DNA of 64,000 nt. It comes from Pseudomaricurvus albidus (GTDB taxonomy: Bacteria; Pseudomonadota; Gammaproteobacteria; Pseudomonadales; Cellvibrionaceae). Under the pieces are notes generated by a model. That model ran no database searches. It saw nothing but the letters and a program-made list of their open reading frames with translations, and was not told the origin of the DNA. Positions 37,254 to 47,221 of the stretch are shown here, one piece after another (the first letter of the stretch is position 1; every line of letters begins with the position of its first letter). The stretch spans positions 171,440 through 235,439 of the forward strand of contig NZ_JAHKRS010000006.1 of the NCBI RefSeq assembly GCF_018863235.1. Reading direction: 5' to 3'. Both the position numbers and the translations under genes were made by a program.

Positions 37254-39926
37254 ATGAAAGACGCACAGCCTAAAAGCATTTATTTAAAAGATTACCGTAA
37301 GCCTGATTTTTTGATAGAAACCACGGAACTGCACTTTAATCTTGATCCCAGTGCAACTGTGGTCAAATCTCGCCTGAAAATTCGTAGAAACCCCGAAGCT
37401 CATACTCCGTCACTTCCGCTGACACTTCACGGCCAGGATCTGGAATTAATCTCCCTCCACATTGACGGTAAAACGCTTCAGCCTTCTGAATATGAAATCG
37501 GCCCAGAAACTCTGACAATCAATACCGTGCCTAACGAGTTCGTCTTTGAAGCTGAGGTCAAAATCAACCCGGAGGGGAATACCAGTCTCGAAGGTTTGTA
37601 CAAGTCGCGCACCATGTACTGCACCCAGTGTGAAGCAGAAGGCTTCCGCAAGATTACTTATTATCTGGATCGCCCGGATGTCATGAGTGAATTTACCACG
37701 ACCATTGAAGCCAGTGAGTCTGAGTTTCCGGTGTTGTTGTCCAATGGCAACCTGATTGATTCCGGCAAAAGAGAAAATGGTCAACACTTTGCCACCTGGC
37801 ACGACCCGTTTAAAAAACCAGCGTATTTATTTGCCCTCGTTGGCGGAACACTGGATTTTATCGAAGACACCTTCACCACAAAAAGCGGTCGCAATATTAC
37901 CTTGCGCATTTTTGTTGAAACCAAGGATCTCGATAAATGTGACCACGCCATGCTGTCGCTGAAAAAGGCCATGCGCTGGGACGAAGAGGTGTACGGACTG
38001 GAATACGATCTCGACATATTCATGATCGTAGCGGTGGATGATTTTAATATGGGGGCCATGGAAAACAAGGGCCTGAACATTTTCAATACTTCCTGCGTCC
38101 TGGCCAAACCCGAAACCACGACCGATGCAGGATTCCAGAGAGTTGAAGGCGTTGTAGCGCACGAGTATTTCCACAACTGGTCAGGCAACCGTGTTACCTG
38201 TCGCGATTGGTTTCAACTGAGTCTGAAAGAAGGCTTCACGGTATTCCGTGATTCAGAGTTCTCTGCCGACATGAACTCACGCACTGTGAAGCGAGTAGAG
38301 GATGTCAGCCTGCTGAGAACCTTGCAGTTCGCAGAGGACGGTGGTCCTATGGCTCATCCGGTACGTCCACCATCGTTTATCGAAATCTCGAACTTTTACA
38401 CCCTTACTGTCTATGAGAAGGGCTGTGAAGTTGTGCGTATGATCCACACGCTGCTGGGCGCAGAGAACTTCCGTAAAGGCAGTGACCTCTATTTCAGTCG
38501 CCACGATGGAGAAGCCGCAACCATCGAAAACTTCGTTAAAGCCATGGAAGATGCCTCCGGACGTGATTTGACCCAGTTTACTCGCTGGTACAGCCAGGCG
38601 GGTACTCCACGTATCAACGCCACAGATGCCTATGATGAAGAGAGTGGAACCTACTCTTTAACCCTGACTCAGTCTTGCCCAACCACGCCCGAAGCAAAGC
38701 AGGAAGAAAAGCAGCCGTTCCATATACCTGTCGCCATGGGTCTTCTTGGAGATGCGGGTAATTTGCCCTTGAAGCTTCAGGGGCAACCGATTGATGCTGA
38801 TACAGAAGACAATACCAATCTGGTACTGGAACTGACAGACTTTGAACAAACCTTTGTGTTTGAAGGCCTGAACGAAAAACCCACTCCGGTATTGTTGCGT
38901 GACTTCTCAGCACCAGTAAAACTCAATTACAACTACAGCCGTGAGCAACTTACAGCCATCATGAGTCGTGACAGTGACGGTTTCAGCCGCTGGGATGCCT
39001 GTCAGAAACTGGCCGTAGCCGTGATTGAAGATGTGATGAATGCTTATCGTGGCGATCAGAAATACGACATAGACCATGCTTTTATTGAAACTTGCCGAGC
39101 CATCTTAATTGACCAATCGCTGGATAAAGCCATGGTTGCTCTGATGCTTCAGCTGCCTACCGAGGCCTACCTGAGTGAAATCGCTACCGAGATTGATGTA
39201 GAAGCCATTCACTTTGCACGTCAATACGTTCGCAAGGCTCTGGCAGAATCGCTGAGTGAAGAGCTGGAGTCAGTCTATCGAGCAAACAGTAATCCAGAAC
39301 CGTTTTCAGCGTCTGCCACTGCCATGGCCAAACGCAGCCTGAAAAATACCGTATTGAGTTACCTGATTGTCACAGAAACCGACGAAAGTCTGCACCTTGC
39401 TCAGGCTCAGCTGGATGCAGCCACCAACATGACCGACGAGCTCGCCGCATTGTCCGCTATAATTAACAGCGAGCATGCTGGGGAATCCCTTCGCGATCAG
39501 GTTCTGCAGGACTTTTATCTACGCTGGTCCGATGAAGCCCTGGTGGTTAACCAGTGGCTCACGGCCCAGGCGCAAGTCTCTAGAGTCGGTGGCCTTGAGC
39601 GCGTTCAGCAGCTCATGCAGCACGAAGCTTTTGACATCAAAAACCCCAACAAGATACGGGCTGTTATTGGTGCGTTTTGTGGCGGTAACCCCGTTAATTT
39701 CCATCGAGAAGATGGGGCGGGGTACGAGTTTCTCGCAGATCAGATTCTGACGTTGAATAAACTCAACCCTCAGATTGCCTCAAGACTGCTGACACCGCTG
39801 ACCAAGTGGCGCAAATACGACAGTGGTCGACAGGCTCTTATGCGTGCAGCTCTTGAGCGCATCATGTCCGAGCCAGAACTGTCGAAAGACGTCTATGAGG
39901 TTGTGTCAAAAAGCCTGAAAGACTGA
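37254..39926 (+). CDS. pepN: Aminopeptidase N
   Basis: An 890-aa M1-family zinc aminopeptidase of the E. coli PepN type (870 aa), which removes N-terminal residues from peptides in the cytosol. The exopeptidase signature GAMENKG is at 267-273. The zinc motif HEYFHNW is at 303-309, with the third ligand Glu in the downstream LKEGFTVFRDSEFS segment. The C-terminal helical alpha-solenoid is complete. The ATG at 37254 is the family-typical start. It is followed by a perfect 10-bp hairpin at 39931 and then the HEPN-like gene, so read-through is possible. Confidence 0.97.
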   Translation: MKDAQPKSIYLKDYRKPDFLIETTELHFNLDPSATVVKSRLKIRRNPEAHTPSLPLTLHGQDLELISLHIDGKTLQPSEYEIGPETLTINTVPNEFVFEAEVKINPEGNTSLEGLYKSRTMYCTQCEAEGFRKITYYLDRPDVMSEFTTTIEASESEFPVLLSNGNLIDSGKRENGQHFATWHDPFKKPAYLFALVGGTLDFIEDTFTTKSGRNITLRIFVETKDLDKCDHAMLSLKKAMRWDEEVYGLEYDLDIFMIVAVDDFNMGAMENKGLNIFNTSCVLAKPETTTDAGFQRVEGVVAHEYFHNWSGNRVTCRDWFQLSLKEGFTVFRDSEFSADMNSRTVKRVEDVSLLRTLQFAEDGGPMAHPVRPPSFIEISNFYTLTVYEKGCEVVRMIHTLLGAENFRKGSDLYFSRHDGEAATIENFVKAMEDASGRDLTQFTRWYSQAGTPRINATDAYDEESGTYSLTLTQSCPTTPEAKQEEKQPFHIPVAMGLLGDAGNLPLKLQGQPIDADTEDNTNLVLELTDFEQTFVFEGLNEKPTPVLLRDFSAPVKLNYNYSREQLTAIMSRDSDGFSRWDACQKLAVAVIEDVMNAYRGDQKYDIDHAFIETCRAILIDQSLDKAMVALMLQLPTEAYLSEIATEIDVEAIHFARQYVRKALAESLSEELESVYRANSNPEPFSASATAMAKRSLKNTVLSYLIVTETDESLHLAQAQLDAATNMTDELAALSAIINSEHAGESLRDQVLQDFYLRWSDEALVVNQWLTAQAQVSRVGGLERVQQLMQHEAFDIKNPNKIRAVIGAFCGGNPVNFHREDGAGYEFLADQILTLNKLNPQIASRLLTPLTKWRKYDSGRQALMRAALERIMSEPELSKDVYEVVSKSLKD

Positions 39927-39930
39927 TTTC

Positions 39931-39955
39931 GCTGCTGACTCTCAAAGTCAGCAGC
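39931..39955 (+). repeat. Perfect hairpin after pepN
   Basis: GCTGCTGACT, loop CTCAA, AGTCAGCAGC, 5 bp after the pepN stop codon. There is no uridine tract, so it looks like a transcript stabiliser or attenuating stem rather than an intrinsic terminator. Confidence 0.5.
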
Positions 39956-39983
39956 CTGTAGTCAAATAGTAGTGGAATAAACC

Positions 39984-40436
39984 ATGTCCCGTGAAGAAGA
40001 GCTATACACTCATTTCCAGGAATGCCTGGCGAGCCTGAATCGTGCATGGGCGATCCTGTCGGATCTGGAAAGCCAGCCTCTGCCACCGTCTCTGGCGACC
40101 GCGGCGATCAATATGGCACTGATCGAGTATGCCAAACCCTTCAAGGATTCTGGCGTACAGCAGAAACGGCACTCTTTAGGACTGCCTCTGGCTTCTGAAG
40201 AAGATCATTTGCTGCATCGATACCTGCTCGAACAACGCGACAACGTCTTATCCCATTCCACCACAACGCTGGAAAATTCTCAGTATTACGCTGGGAAAGA
40301 CGGTGGTTTCAGGTCACCGTTAATGGCTCAGGGAGCAGCGCACAGATTACCGCCTCTAAGCGAAATACAATCGTTGATTGAGCGCGTTTTGGATGTTTTC
40401 TATGCACAATTACCGCAACTGGAAAAGCAGCTGTAA
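39984..40436 (+). CDS. HEPN-like small protein of unknown function
   Basis: A 150-aa mostly helical cytosolic protein. No family was recognised with confidence. A central LLEQRDNVLSHSTTTL segment carries Arg85-x5-His91, matching the Rx4-6H signature of HEPN ribonuclease-like domains, including the polar residue after the arginine. That resemblance is suggestive only, because the motif is short. The ATG at 39984 is preceded by GTGG/AAT without a strong Shine-Dalgarno sequence. It lies 57 bp after pepN and is convergent with the DUF488/ART-like pair, separated from DUF488 by 25 bp. Confidence 0.65.
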   Translation: MSREEELYTHFQECLASLNRAWAILSDLESQPLPPSLATAAINMALIEYAKPFKDSGVQQKRHSLGLPLASEEDHLLHRYLLEQRDNVLSHSTTTLENSQYYAGKDGGFRSPLMAQGAAHRLPPLSEIQSLIERVLDVFYAQLPQLEKQL

Positions 40437-40461
40437 TCATTCGTCTTGGGAGACACCGACG

Positions 40462-41043
40462 TTATTCGGGGCGACGGTACGAGGTTTTTCTTAATTGCAG
40501 CTGGTAAGCTTGCTGCATTTTTTCATCACGGGAAAGAAATAAATCCTCTTCCACACTGTGAAGTTCAGGCAGGCGCTCTTCCAGAGCCTGCTGGCTTTCC
40601 AGTTCGCCGTCATGAGTAATGTGCTGCAACTCCATATTCAGTTGATGCTTGAGGGCATAGCCAATCAACAAGCTTCGATGACAGGTGGCTGGGTCTTTTT
40701 CAGCACACATCAAACCGATGTTGTAACCTTTCGCCAGGCCGTTTTTTAAGCGATCAATCCCTTGCTGAAAGAGAGGGGCACACATCAAGCGGTCAAACTG
40801 TACCTGTCGACATTCATCATAATGGCTGTCGTCTTTCGAGCGGGGGCCCAACTCTTCGCCCAGATACACATAATCAATGCCGGCACGCTTTAAATGGCCT
40901 TCAATGGCTCCCTGATGATAATCGTAGAAGACTTTACTGAAAGGAACAGAACGCACATCGGCCACAGCGGTAATGTTGTAACGCTGCAGCTGTTCCAAAA
41001 AAGTGCCTATGGGCTTGGTAGCATAACCTATGGAATAGAGCAT
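40462..41043 (-). CDS. DUF488 family protein
   Basis: A 193-aa protein of the DUF488 family. The start is the typical MLYSIGYATKPIGTFLEQL, followed by VADVRSVPFSKVFYDY, and the conserved cysteine pair occurs in LMCAEKDPATCHRSLL. Members are small cytosolic proteins of unknown activity, often with a Cys/His-based active-site-like motif. It begins 17 bp after the stop of the ART-like gene on the same strand, so the two form a small operon. Function unknown. Confidence 0.88.
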   Translation of the reverse strand: MLYSIGYATKPIGTFLEQLQRYNITAVADVRSVPFSKVFYDYHQGAIEGHLKRAGIDYVYLGEELGPRSKDDSHYDECRQVQFDRLMCAPLFQQGIDRLKNGLAKGYNIGLMCAEKDPATCHRSLLIGYALKHQLNMELQHITHDGELESQQALEERLPELHSVEEDLFLSRDEKMQQAYQLQLRKTSYRRPE

Positions 41044-41060
41044 GGGACGAGCTTAAGCCG

Positions 41061-41624
41061 TCAGGACGTTATTTCACTCACATACTGAGCGTCGATATCC
41101 TGGTTGTAATAGGCCATGCCGAGCTTGTTCAGGTAATCGAGGCGGTCAGCTTTCATCAGATCGATGGACGGTACCGGCAGGTTTGCTGCCTCGTAGAGCG
41201 AAGTAACAAACGCCAGAAACTTTTCGCCATCCTTGATCATCAACAAGCTTGCAGCTCCTACATCGGGCTTTACGCCAGCCTGCAAATCCTCTGGCAGTTT
41301 GACCTCAACAACGGCCGGAGACTCTTCACCCTCAATACGCACACTGCGATTACGGACAGTTTGCTCGGCCCAGTAATAGGCCAGTTCTTTGCTTTGTGTC
41401 AAAAAGATCGGCTCTATGGATTCTGTATAGCTGTTGCCAATCGTAGCCATGGTTTGCTTTGCTGCCTGATTCATGGCTTTGTCACCAGAGCGAATCAAAC
41501 CATGCTCTTTTATGGAGGGGATTAGTGCCGATGAGGTACCGTGATACCACACATCGCCGGTTTTAAAGCCGTCAGATGTCAACAGCTGGTTGGAATCCCG
41601 CAAGTAAGATGGAGTGGTGCTCAT
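41061..41624 (-). CDS. ADP-ribosyltransferase-fold-like protein
   Basis: A 187-aa protein. The N-terminal DVWYHGTSSALIPSIKEHG (residues 24-42) and the later IFLTQSKELAYYWAEQ (73-88) and VVEVKLPED (105-113) reproduce the H-Y-E spacing of the ADP-ribosyltransferase superfamily: His28 in HGTS, tyrosines in AYYWA, Glu107. Such proteins include toxins, DarT-like DNA modifiers and RNA 2'-phosphotransferases. Which applies is not clear and the assignment is from pattern only. The ATG at 41624 has GAGG upstream, whereas 41639 would require TTG. It is the first gene of a two-gene unit with DUF488, and lies downstream of the aceA terminator. Confidence 0.65.
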   Translation of the reverse strand: MSTTPSYLRDSNQLLTSDGFKTGDVWYHGTSSALIPSIKEHGLIRSGDKAMNQAAKQTMATIGNSYTESIEPIFLTQSKELAYYWAEQTVRNRSVRIEGEESPAVVEVKLPEDLQAGVKPDVGAASLLMIKDGEKFLAFVTSLYEAANLPVPSIDLMKADRLDYLNKLGMAYYNQDIDAQYVSEITS

Positions 41625-41670
41625 AACGAACCTCGACAAAATTAAGACTAAATATGTGACATTCTAACAA

Positions 41671-41695
41671 AAAAGGCGGCCGAAGCCGCCTTTTT
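41671..41695 (-). terminator. Intrinsic terminator of aceA
   Basis: On the minus strand: AAAAAGGCGGC, loop TTCG, GCCGCCTTTTTTG. An 11-bp stem with the stable UUCG tetraloop starts 25 bp after the aceA stop. Confidence 0.93.
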
Positions 41696-41719
41696 CATAC
41701 TTTAACCTTTCAGCAACAA

Positions 41720-43321
41720 TTAGATGTTGTTGAACTGGTTAGAAGTGTTTTTCGCACCACCAGCTTTCAGAGCAAGCTCACCAGCGTAGTACTCTTTGTG
41801 GTCATCACCGATGTCAGAACCAGCCATGTTTTGGTGCTTAACGCACGCAATACCTTGACGGATTTCTTTACGCTGAACACCTTCAACGTAACCCAGCATA
41901 CCAGCTTCACCGAAGTACTCTTTAGCCAGATTGTCAACAGACAGAGCAGTGGTGTGGTAAGTAGGCAGAGTGATCAGGTGGTGGAAAACGTTCGCTTCAC
42001 GAGAAGTATCCGCCTGGAAAGTCTTAACGCGTGCGTCAGCTTCTGCAGCCAGCTCGGAATCGTCGTAGTCAGCAGACATCAGACGGTCACGATCGTAAGC
42101 AGAAACGTCTTTACCAGCTTCAACCCAAGCGTCATAGGCTTGCTGACGGAAGTTAAGGGTCCAGTTGAAAGACGGAGAGTTGTTGTACACCAGCTTAGCA
42201 TCTGGGTGAACTTTACGAACTTCGTCCATCATGCCTTTAATTTCGTGAACAGTAGGAACGGCAGTTTCGATCCACAGCAGGTCAGCACCGGCGTTGATGG
42301 CTTCGATACAGTCGAATACGCAACGCTCGTGGCCAGTACCCTGACGGAACTGGTACAGACCAGAAGGCAGACGCTTAGGACGAACCAGTTTGCCATTACG
42401 GCTGATCAGTACGTCACCTTCAGCGGTGTCTTCAGGAGAGACTTCTTCGCAGTCCAGGTAAGAGTTGTATACATCACCCTGATCGCCTGGCTCTTTAACA
42501 ACAGCGATTTCTTTAGTCAGGCCAGCGCCTTCAGAGTCAGTACGGGCAACGATGATACCGTCATCAACACCCAGCTCCAGGAAAGCGTAACGCAGAGCGC
42601 GCAGTTTGTTGTGGAAGTCTGCGTGAGGAACAGTAACTTTACCGTCCTGGTGACCACATTGCTTTTCGTCAGCAACCTGGTTCTCAATTTGCAGTGCACA
42701 AGCACCAGCTTCAATCATTTGCTTGGCCATCAGGTAAGTGGCTTCAGCGTTACCGAAACCAGCGTCGATGTCAGCGATGATAGGCACAACGTGAGTTTCG
42801 TGGTTGTCGATTTGAGACTGGATTTCAGCTTCTTTAGCAGCATCGCCAGCTTCACGAGCAGCGTCCAGCTCACGGAACAGACCACCCAGCTCACGAGCGT
42901 CAGCTTGACGCAGGAAGGTGTACAGCTCTTCAACCAGGCTGGCAACAGCAGTTTTTTCGTGCATGGACTGGTCAGGCAGAGGACCGAACTCAGAACGCAG
43001 AGCAGCAACCATCCAGCCAGACAGGTACAGGTACTTACGCTCAGTGGAACCGAAATGCTTCTTGATGGAGATCAGTTTTTGCTGACCAACAAAACCGTGC
43101 CAGCAACCCAGAGATTGAGTGTACTTGGTTTTGTCTTTGTCGAACTCAGCCATATCGCGACGCATGATGCCCGCGGTGTATTTGGCAATGTCCAGACCAG
43201 TTTTGAATTTGTTCTGAGCACGCATGCGAGCGGCGTATTCTGGGTTGATAGCGTCCCAAGGGCTGCCAGCTTCGGCTTTCAGGCCTGCAACGGCTTCGAT
43301 GTCCTGAGTGTAAGTAGACAT
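41720..43321 (-). CDS. aceA: Isocitrate lyase
   Basis: A 533-aa isocitrate lyase of the long Pseudomonas/fungal-related type (E. coli enzyme 434 aa). It splits isocitrate into glyoxylate and succinate in the glyoxylate shunt. The catalytic loop is KQCGHQ with Cys222, compared with KKCGH in E. coli. WHGFVGQQKLISIKKHFG near residue 74 and PIIADIDAGFGNAEATYLMA (180-199) form the metal/substrate site. SPSFNWTL and the C-terminal KHQNMAGSDIGDDH are also present. The ATG at 43321 gives MSTYTQDIEA. It is divergent from a LysR-type regulator with an LTTR-like box between them, and functionally paired with glcB 1.2 kb away. Confidence 0.96.
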   Translation of the reverse strand: MSTYTQDIEAVAGLKAEAGSPWDAINPEYAARMRAQNKFKTGLDIAKYTAGIMRRDMAEFDKDKTKYTQSLGCWHGFVGQQKLISIKKHFGSTERKYLYLSGWMVAALRSEFGPLPDQSMHEKTAVASLVEELYTFLRQADARELGGLFRELDAAREAGDAAKEAEIQSQIDNHETHVVPIIADIDAGFGNAEATYLMAKQMIEAGACALQIENQVADEKQCGHQDGKVTVPHADFHNKLRALRYAFLELGVDDGIIVARTDSEGAGLTKEIAVVKEPGDQGDVYNSYLDCEEVSPEDTAEGDVLISRNGKLVRPKRLPSGLYQFRQGTGHERCVFDCIEAINAGADLLWIETAVPTVHEIKGMMDEVRKVHPDAKLVYNNSPSFNWTLNFRQQAYDAWVEAGKDVSAYDRDRLMSADYDDSELAAEADARVKTFQADTSREANVFHHLITLPTYHTTALSVDNLAKEYFGEAGMLGYVEGVQRKEIRQGIACVKHQNMAGSDIGDDHKEYYAGELALKAGGAKNTSNQFNNI

Positions 43322-43393
43322 GATCGATCCTTTACTTTAACAACGGTGGGTGAATTTGTTACCTGACAAAGTGTAGAGAGTCTGTCAGAATTT

Positions 43394-43408
43394 AACTAAT
43401 TTATAGTT
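43394..43408. promoter_or_regulatory. LysR-type box between aceA and the LysR gene
   Basis: AACTA-N5-TAGTT is an interrupted dyad in the 108-bp divergent region, with the size and AT-rich character of LysR-family recognition sites. It lies 22 bp before the regulator ATG and 73 bp upstream of aceA. Binding is inferred. Confidence 0.45.
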
Positions 43409-43429
43409 TCTATATTCGGTATTTCTCTT

Positions 43430-44374
43430 ATGAATATTGCTCGCATTGACCTGAATTTGCTCGTTTATCTGGACGTTTTACTGCGTGAGCGCAATGTTAC
43501 AAAAGCCGCCAATCAGCTGGGAATCAGCCAGCCGGCGATGAGTAACGGGCTCAAACGCCTGCGAGCACTGTTTGATGATCCACTTCTGATAAGAACGAGC
43601 GAAGGCATGACCCCCACGGAAAGAGCTCAGGAGCTGGAACCGGAAGTGCGCTCAATTCTGGTCAGTCTGGAGAAGACCGTACAACCCAGAACCGAATTCA
43701 GCGCTCTCGACAGCTCAAGAGTCTTCCGTATTATGGCAAGTGATTATGCAGAGTGTACGTTAATACCCGCCATTTTGCGGCGTTTGAGGACTCTTGCGCC
43801 GAATATTGTGTTGGACATTCTGACACCCAGCGATGTTACGTTTCTGGATGTAGAGCAGGGCAGGGTTGATATGGTGATCAACCGGTTTGACAGTATGCCT
43901 CAGTCCTTCCACCAGAAAACCTTATGGCTGGACAGCTTCAGTTGCCTGCTCAGTAAAGACAACCCTGTGTTGGGTTCCTTTAATCTGGATAGTTACCTTG
44001 AGTCTCAGCATGTCTGGGTCAGTAAAACCGGCATGGGTATTGGGGTCGGGGTCAACCCGTCAGATGTCCAGCGTTTGGGGTGGGTAGACGAGGTACTGAA
44101 GTCTCTGGGCAAAAAGCGGCAAATTACCGTCTTTACACGACACTATCAGGCTGCCGCTTTAATGGCAGAACAAAAAGATTTGATCGCTACCGTTCCTAGT
44201 AAGCTCGCGAAACTGCAAATGTCCAACAGCAAAGTCAGTATTATGCCTCCGCCTTTTGAAATACCTCCACTTGAGCTGAAAATGGCCTGGAGCCCATTAT
44301 TGCAAAACAATCCTGCCCATCAATGGATGCGTCGCCTGATCACAGAAACTGCTGAAACCCTCGATCAATCCTGA
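43430..44374 (+). CDS. LysR-family transcriptional regulator
   Basis: A 314-aa regulator of the NodD-like LysR subgroup (starts IDLNLLVYLDVLLRERNVT). The N-terminal winged helix-turn-helix is VTKAANQLGISQPAMSNGLKRL-like (about residues 23-45) with DPLLIRTSEGMTPTERA after it. The C-terminal periplasmic-binding-like effector domain spans about 90-305. Divergent position next to aceA, and with glcB downstream on the same strand, makes it the likely controller of the glyoxylate shunt. It would respond to an unknown metabolite. It is followed by a 188-bp gap before glcB. Confidence 0.9.
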   Translation: MNIARIDLNLLVYLDVLLRERNVTKAANQLGISQPAMSNGLKRLRALFDDPLLIRTSEGMTPTERAQELEPEVRSILVSLEKTVQPRTEFSALDSSRVFRIMASDYAECTLIPAILRRLRTLAPNIVLDILTPSDVTFLDVEQGRVDMVINRFDSMPQSFHQKTLWLDSFSCLLSKDNPVLGSFNLDSYLESQHVWVSKTGMGIGVGVNPSDVQRLGWVDEVLKSLGKKRQITVFTRHYQAAALMAEQKDLIATVPSKLAKLQMSNSKVSIMPPPFEIPPLELKMAWSPLLQNNPAHQWMRRLITETAETLDQS

Positions 44375-44562
44375 TTTATGGGGCAGTGGTGTTGGAACAA
44401 CCAACCATTATCAAACCCATGAATAGCGAGAATAAAAACGATAAATTAGTTTAATGGTGATCCGCTGGGCTACACTTTTGCGATAGCTGTTTGAATCTCA
44501 GGCTTTTTGGCCTATCTCAACTGGGGATTCATCTCCCACCCATTCATAAAGGCGGATTGTTT

Positions 44563-46731
44563 ATGACTTCACGTATCCAGAAAGGCGGTCTTCAGATCGC
44601 AGAGGAACTCTATAACCTGGTAGCCAACGATATAGCCCCGGGAACCGGTGTCGACGTCGATCACTTCTGGACAGAATTTGAAAACATTCTGAATGATCTC
44701 GCTCCAAAGAATAAAGCACTGCTGGCCAAACGTGACGATCTGCAGGCCCGTATTGACGCCTGGCATACCGAGCGTGCCGGTCAGCCTCACAATGCAGCAG
44801 AATATAAAGCGTTTCTGCAGGAAATCGGTTACCTGTTACCAGAAGGACCAGATTTCAAAATCACGACTCAAAATGTCGATCAGGAAATTGCCGAGCAAGC
44901 CGGTCCTCAATTGGTGGTACCGGTTAAAAATGCCCGTTTTGCACTGAATGCCGCCAATGCTCGCTGGGGCAGCCTCTACGATGCGCTGTATGGTACAGAC
45001 GCAATTTCTGAAGACGATGGCGCTGAAAAAGGGAAGGGCTACAATCCCGTTCGCGGCGCAAAAGTTATTGCCTTTGCCCGTAAACATCTCGACACCGCAG
45101 CGCCTCTGGCCAATGGCAGCCATGCAGACTCCACCGCCTACACGATTAAAGACGGCAAGCTCAGTGTCACCTTGAGTGATGGTACCGAGACCGGCCTGGC
45201 TCAACCTGAGAAATTTGTTGGGTACAATGGCAGTGAGGCGGCACCATCTGCCGTACTGCTGAAAAACAATGGCCTGCATATCGAAATCCAAATAGACGCT
45301 GAAGGTAACATCGGCAAAACCGATGCCGCCAATGTTCAGGATCTGCTGGTAGAAGCTGCTGTCACAACCATTATGGATTGTGAAGATTCCGTGGCTGCCG
45401 TTGATGCAGAAGACAAGGTGGAAGTCTACAAAAACTGGCTGGGCCTGATGAAAGGCACCCTCAGCGAGTCTTTTGAGAAAGGCGGCAAAACCATCACTCG
45501 CGCCATGAACCCGGACCGCACTTACAAAACCGCTGACGGTTCTGAATTGACTTTGCACGGCCGCAGCTTGCTGTTTGTTCGCAACGTTGGACACTTGATG
45601 ACCAACCCGGCGATTCTCGACAAAGACGGCAATGAAGTGCCGGAAGGCATTATGGATGCCATGATCACTGTACTGGCAGCAATCCACGACCTGAACAACA
45701 CCACGACTCGAAAAAACAGTCGCGCAGGCAGTGTCAACATTGTGAAGCCCAAAATGCACGGCCCAGAAGAAGTGGCTTTTGCCGTTGAGCTGTTCGAGCG
45801 TGTTGAGCAAGCCCTTGGATTGGCCAAAAACACTTTGAAAGTCGGCATTATGGACGAAGAGCGCCGTACCACAATCAACCTGAAAGAATGTATCCGTGTC
45901 GCTCAGGATCGTGTGGTATTCATCAACACCGGCTTCCTGGATCGTACCGGTGACGAAATCCACACCTCCATGCTGGCCGGGCCTTTTGTACCCAAGTCCG
46001 TCATGAAACAACAGGCCTGGATTGGTGCCTACGAAGACTGGAACGTGGACATTGGTATTGAGTGCGGACTGCCAGGCAAGTCTCAAATCGGTAAAGGCAT
46101 GTGGGCCATGCCAGACGAAATGGCGGCTATGCTGGAGCAAAAAATTGGCCATCCAATGTCTGGCGCTAACACCGCCTGGGTACCATCACCCAATGGCGCG
46201 ACACTGCACAGCACTCACTATCACCAAGTGAATGTATTTGAACGTCAAAAAGAGTTGGCCTCGCGTGCCCGTGCGAGCCTGGACGATATCCTGCATATTC
46301 CACTGCTGGAAAATCCGTCAGACCTGACGCCAGAAGAAATTAAATTCGAACTCGACAACAACGCACAGGGCATCCTGGGCTACGTTGTTCGCTGGATTGA
46401 TGCCGGCGTGGGTTGTTCGAAAGTACCCGACATCAACAACGTTGGCCTGATGGAAGACCGTGCAACCCTGCGGATTTCTTCTCAGCATTTGGCCAACTGG
46501 ATTGAGCACGGCATCTGCACAGAAGAGCAGGTACTCGAAGCCATGAAGCGTATGGCTGCGGTTGTTGATGAACAAAACGCTGGCGACCCTGACTACAAAA
46601 ACATGGCGCCTTCATTTGACGGTATTGCCTTTAAAGCGGCTTGCGATCTTGTCTTTAAAGGCAAAGAGCAACCTTCCGGTTATACTGAGCCACTGTTACA
46701 CGCTTACCGCATCGAGTACAAAGCACAGTAA
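44563..46731 (+). CDS. glcB: Malate synthase G
   Basis: A 722-aa malate synthase G that condenses glyoxylate with acetyl-CoA to malate, the second glyoxylate-shunt step. The length equals E. coli GlcB (723 aa). Key segments are the [17 protein letters not shown] metal/active-site stretch (about 267-283), [32 protein letters not shown], and the catalytic-aspartate region [16 protein letters not shown]. The ATG at 44563 gives [12 protein letters not shown] and has AGGCGGA about 9 nt upstream. An extension to 44491 is unconserved. It is a single gene with its own terminator. Confidence 0.97.
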   Translation: MTSRIQKGGLQIAEELYNLVANDIAPGTGVDVDHFWTEFENILNDLAPKNKALLAKRDDLQARIDAWHTERAGQPHNAAEYKAFLQEIGYLLPEGPDFKITTQNVDQEIAEQAGPQLVVPVKNARFALNAANARWGSLYDALYGTDAISEDDGAEKGKGYNPVRGAKVIAFARKHLDTAAPLANGSHADSTAYTIKDGKLSVTLSDGTETGLAQPEKFVGYNGSEAAPSAVLLKNNGLHIEIQIDAEGNIGKTDAANVQDLLVEAAVTTIMDCEDSVAAVDAEDKVEVYKNWLGLMKGTLSESFEKGGKTITRAMNPDRTYKTADGSELTLHGRSLLFVRNVGHLMTNPAILDKDGNEVPEGIMDAMITVLAAIHDLNNTTTRKNSRAGSVNIVKPKMHGPEEVAFAVELFERVEQALGLAKNTLKVGIMDEERRTTINLKECIRVAQDRVVFINTGFLDRTGDEIHTSMLAGPFVPKSVMKQQAWIGAYEDWNVDIGIECGLPGKSQIGKGMWAMPDEMAAMLEQKIGHPMSGANTAWVPSPNGATLHSTHYHQVNVFERQKELASRARASLDDILHIPLLENPSDLTPEEIKFELDNNAQGILGYVVRWIDAGVGCSKVPDINNVGLMEDRATLRISSQHLANWIEHGICTEEQVLEAMKRMAAVVDEQNAGDPDYKNMAPSFDGIAFKAACDLVFKGKEQPSGYTEPLLHAYRIEYKAQ

Positions 46732-46767
46732 CATTTTCGCCCGATCAATTACTCTTTCCACCTTTAC

Positions 46768-46794
46768 AGCCCGGCAAATAGCCGGGTTTTTTTT
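46768..46794 (+). terminator. Intrinsic terminator of glcB
   Basis: CCCGGC, loop AAATA, GCCGGG followed by eight T (46787-46794), about 38 bp after the glcB stop. Confidence 0.92.
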
Positions 46795-47221
46795 GACCTG
46801 ACAAATCAGGGGTTTGTGACACTTCGACAGTGGTTGCAGTGAATCTTTTGTGACCATGCTGGCTCGAGCGTTAAGGCACACTAACGTTTTATGCACACGC
46901 CGCTAATGTTGGTTCAAAACGGCAACGAAAACCTGTAAAAATGACCAAAAATTGACATTGACTTCGCTAATATACTGATATTTAAAGTATTTTTCTGCCA
47001 GTCTATTTTTTAACCAATTTGTAAAATAACCTTTATATGCAGTATAAAAACGCGTTCAAATCGAGTTACACACAATGTTATCCACCGTTTCTGTGGATGA
47101 ATTTGTTTGTGAATTTTTGATGAAATTCAATTCGGAAAGCGTTACTTTTCGTTACCTGTTTTTTGGGTTGCAACGTGATCTGCCCAGCTAAACTTTTTCG
47201 CCACTTATTGACTGATTGACT
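46795..47221. other. AT-rich interval with two DnaA-box-like sequences
   Basis: A 427-bp gap before trmH. Most of it is AT-rich with no frame. TTATCCACC (47078-47086) and, inverted, TGTGGATGA (47092-47100, reading TCATCCACA) each differ by one base from the consensus DnaA box TTATCCACA. They also pair as ATCCAC/GTGGAT. They could titrate DnaA or act in trmH regulation. This is not a chromosomal origin, as the boxes are too few and no dnaA or gidA genes are near. Confidence 0.4.

Noticed and set aside
41798..43366. 522-codon open frame antisense to aceA
   Set aside because: It is the mirror of the real isocitrate lyase gene, which has all catalytic motifs and a terminator. The antisense peptide is low-complexity with no start signals or family.
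44836..46152. 438-codon open frame antisense to glcB
   Set aside because: Frame shadow produced by codon usage of malate synthase G; no ribosome binding site and no homologous pattern.
46795..47221. Replication origin
   Set aside because: Only two near-consensus DnaA boxes, no 13-mer array and none of the usual origin genes.
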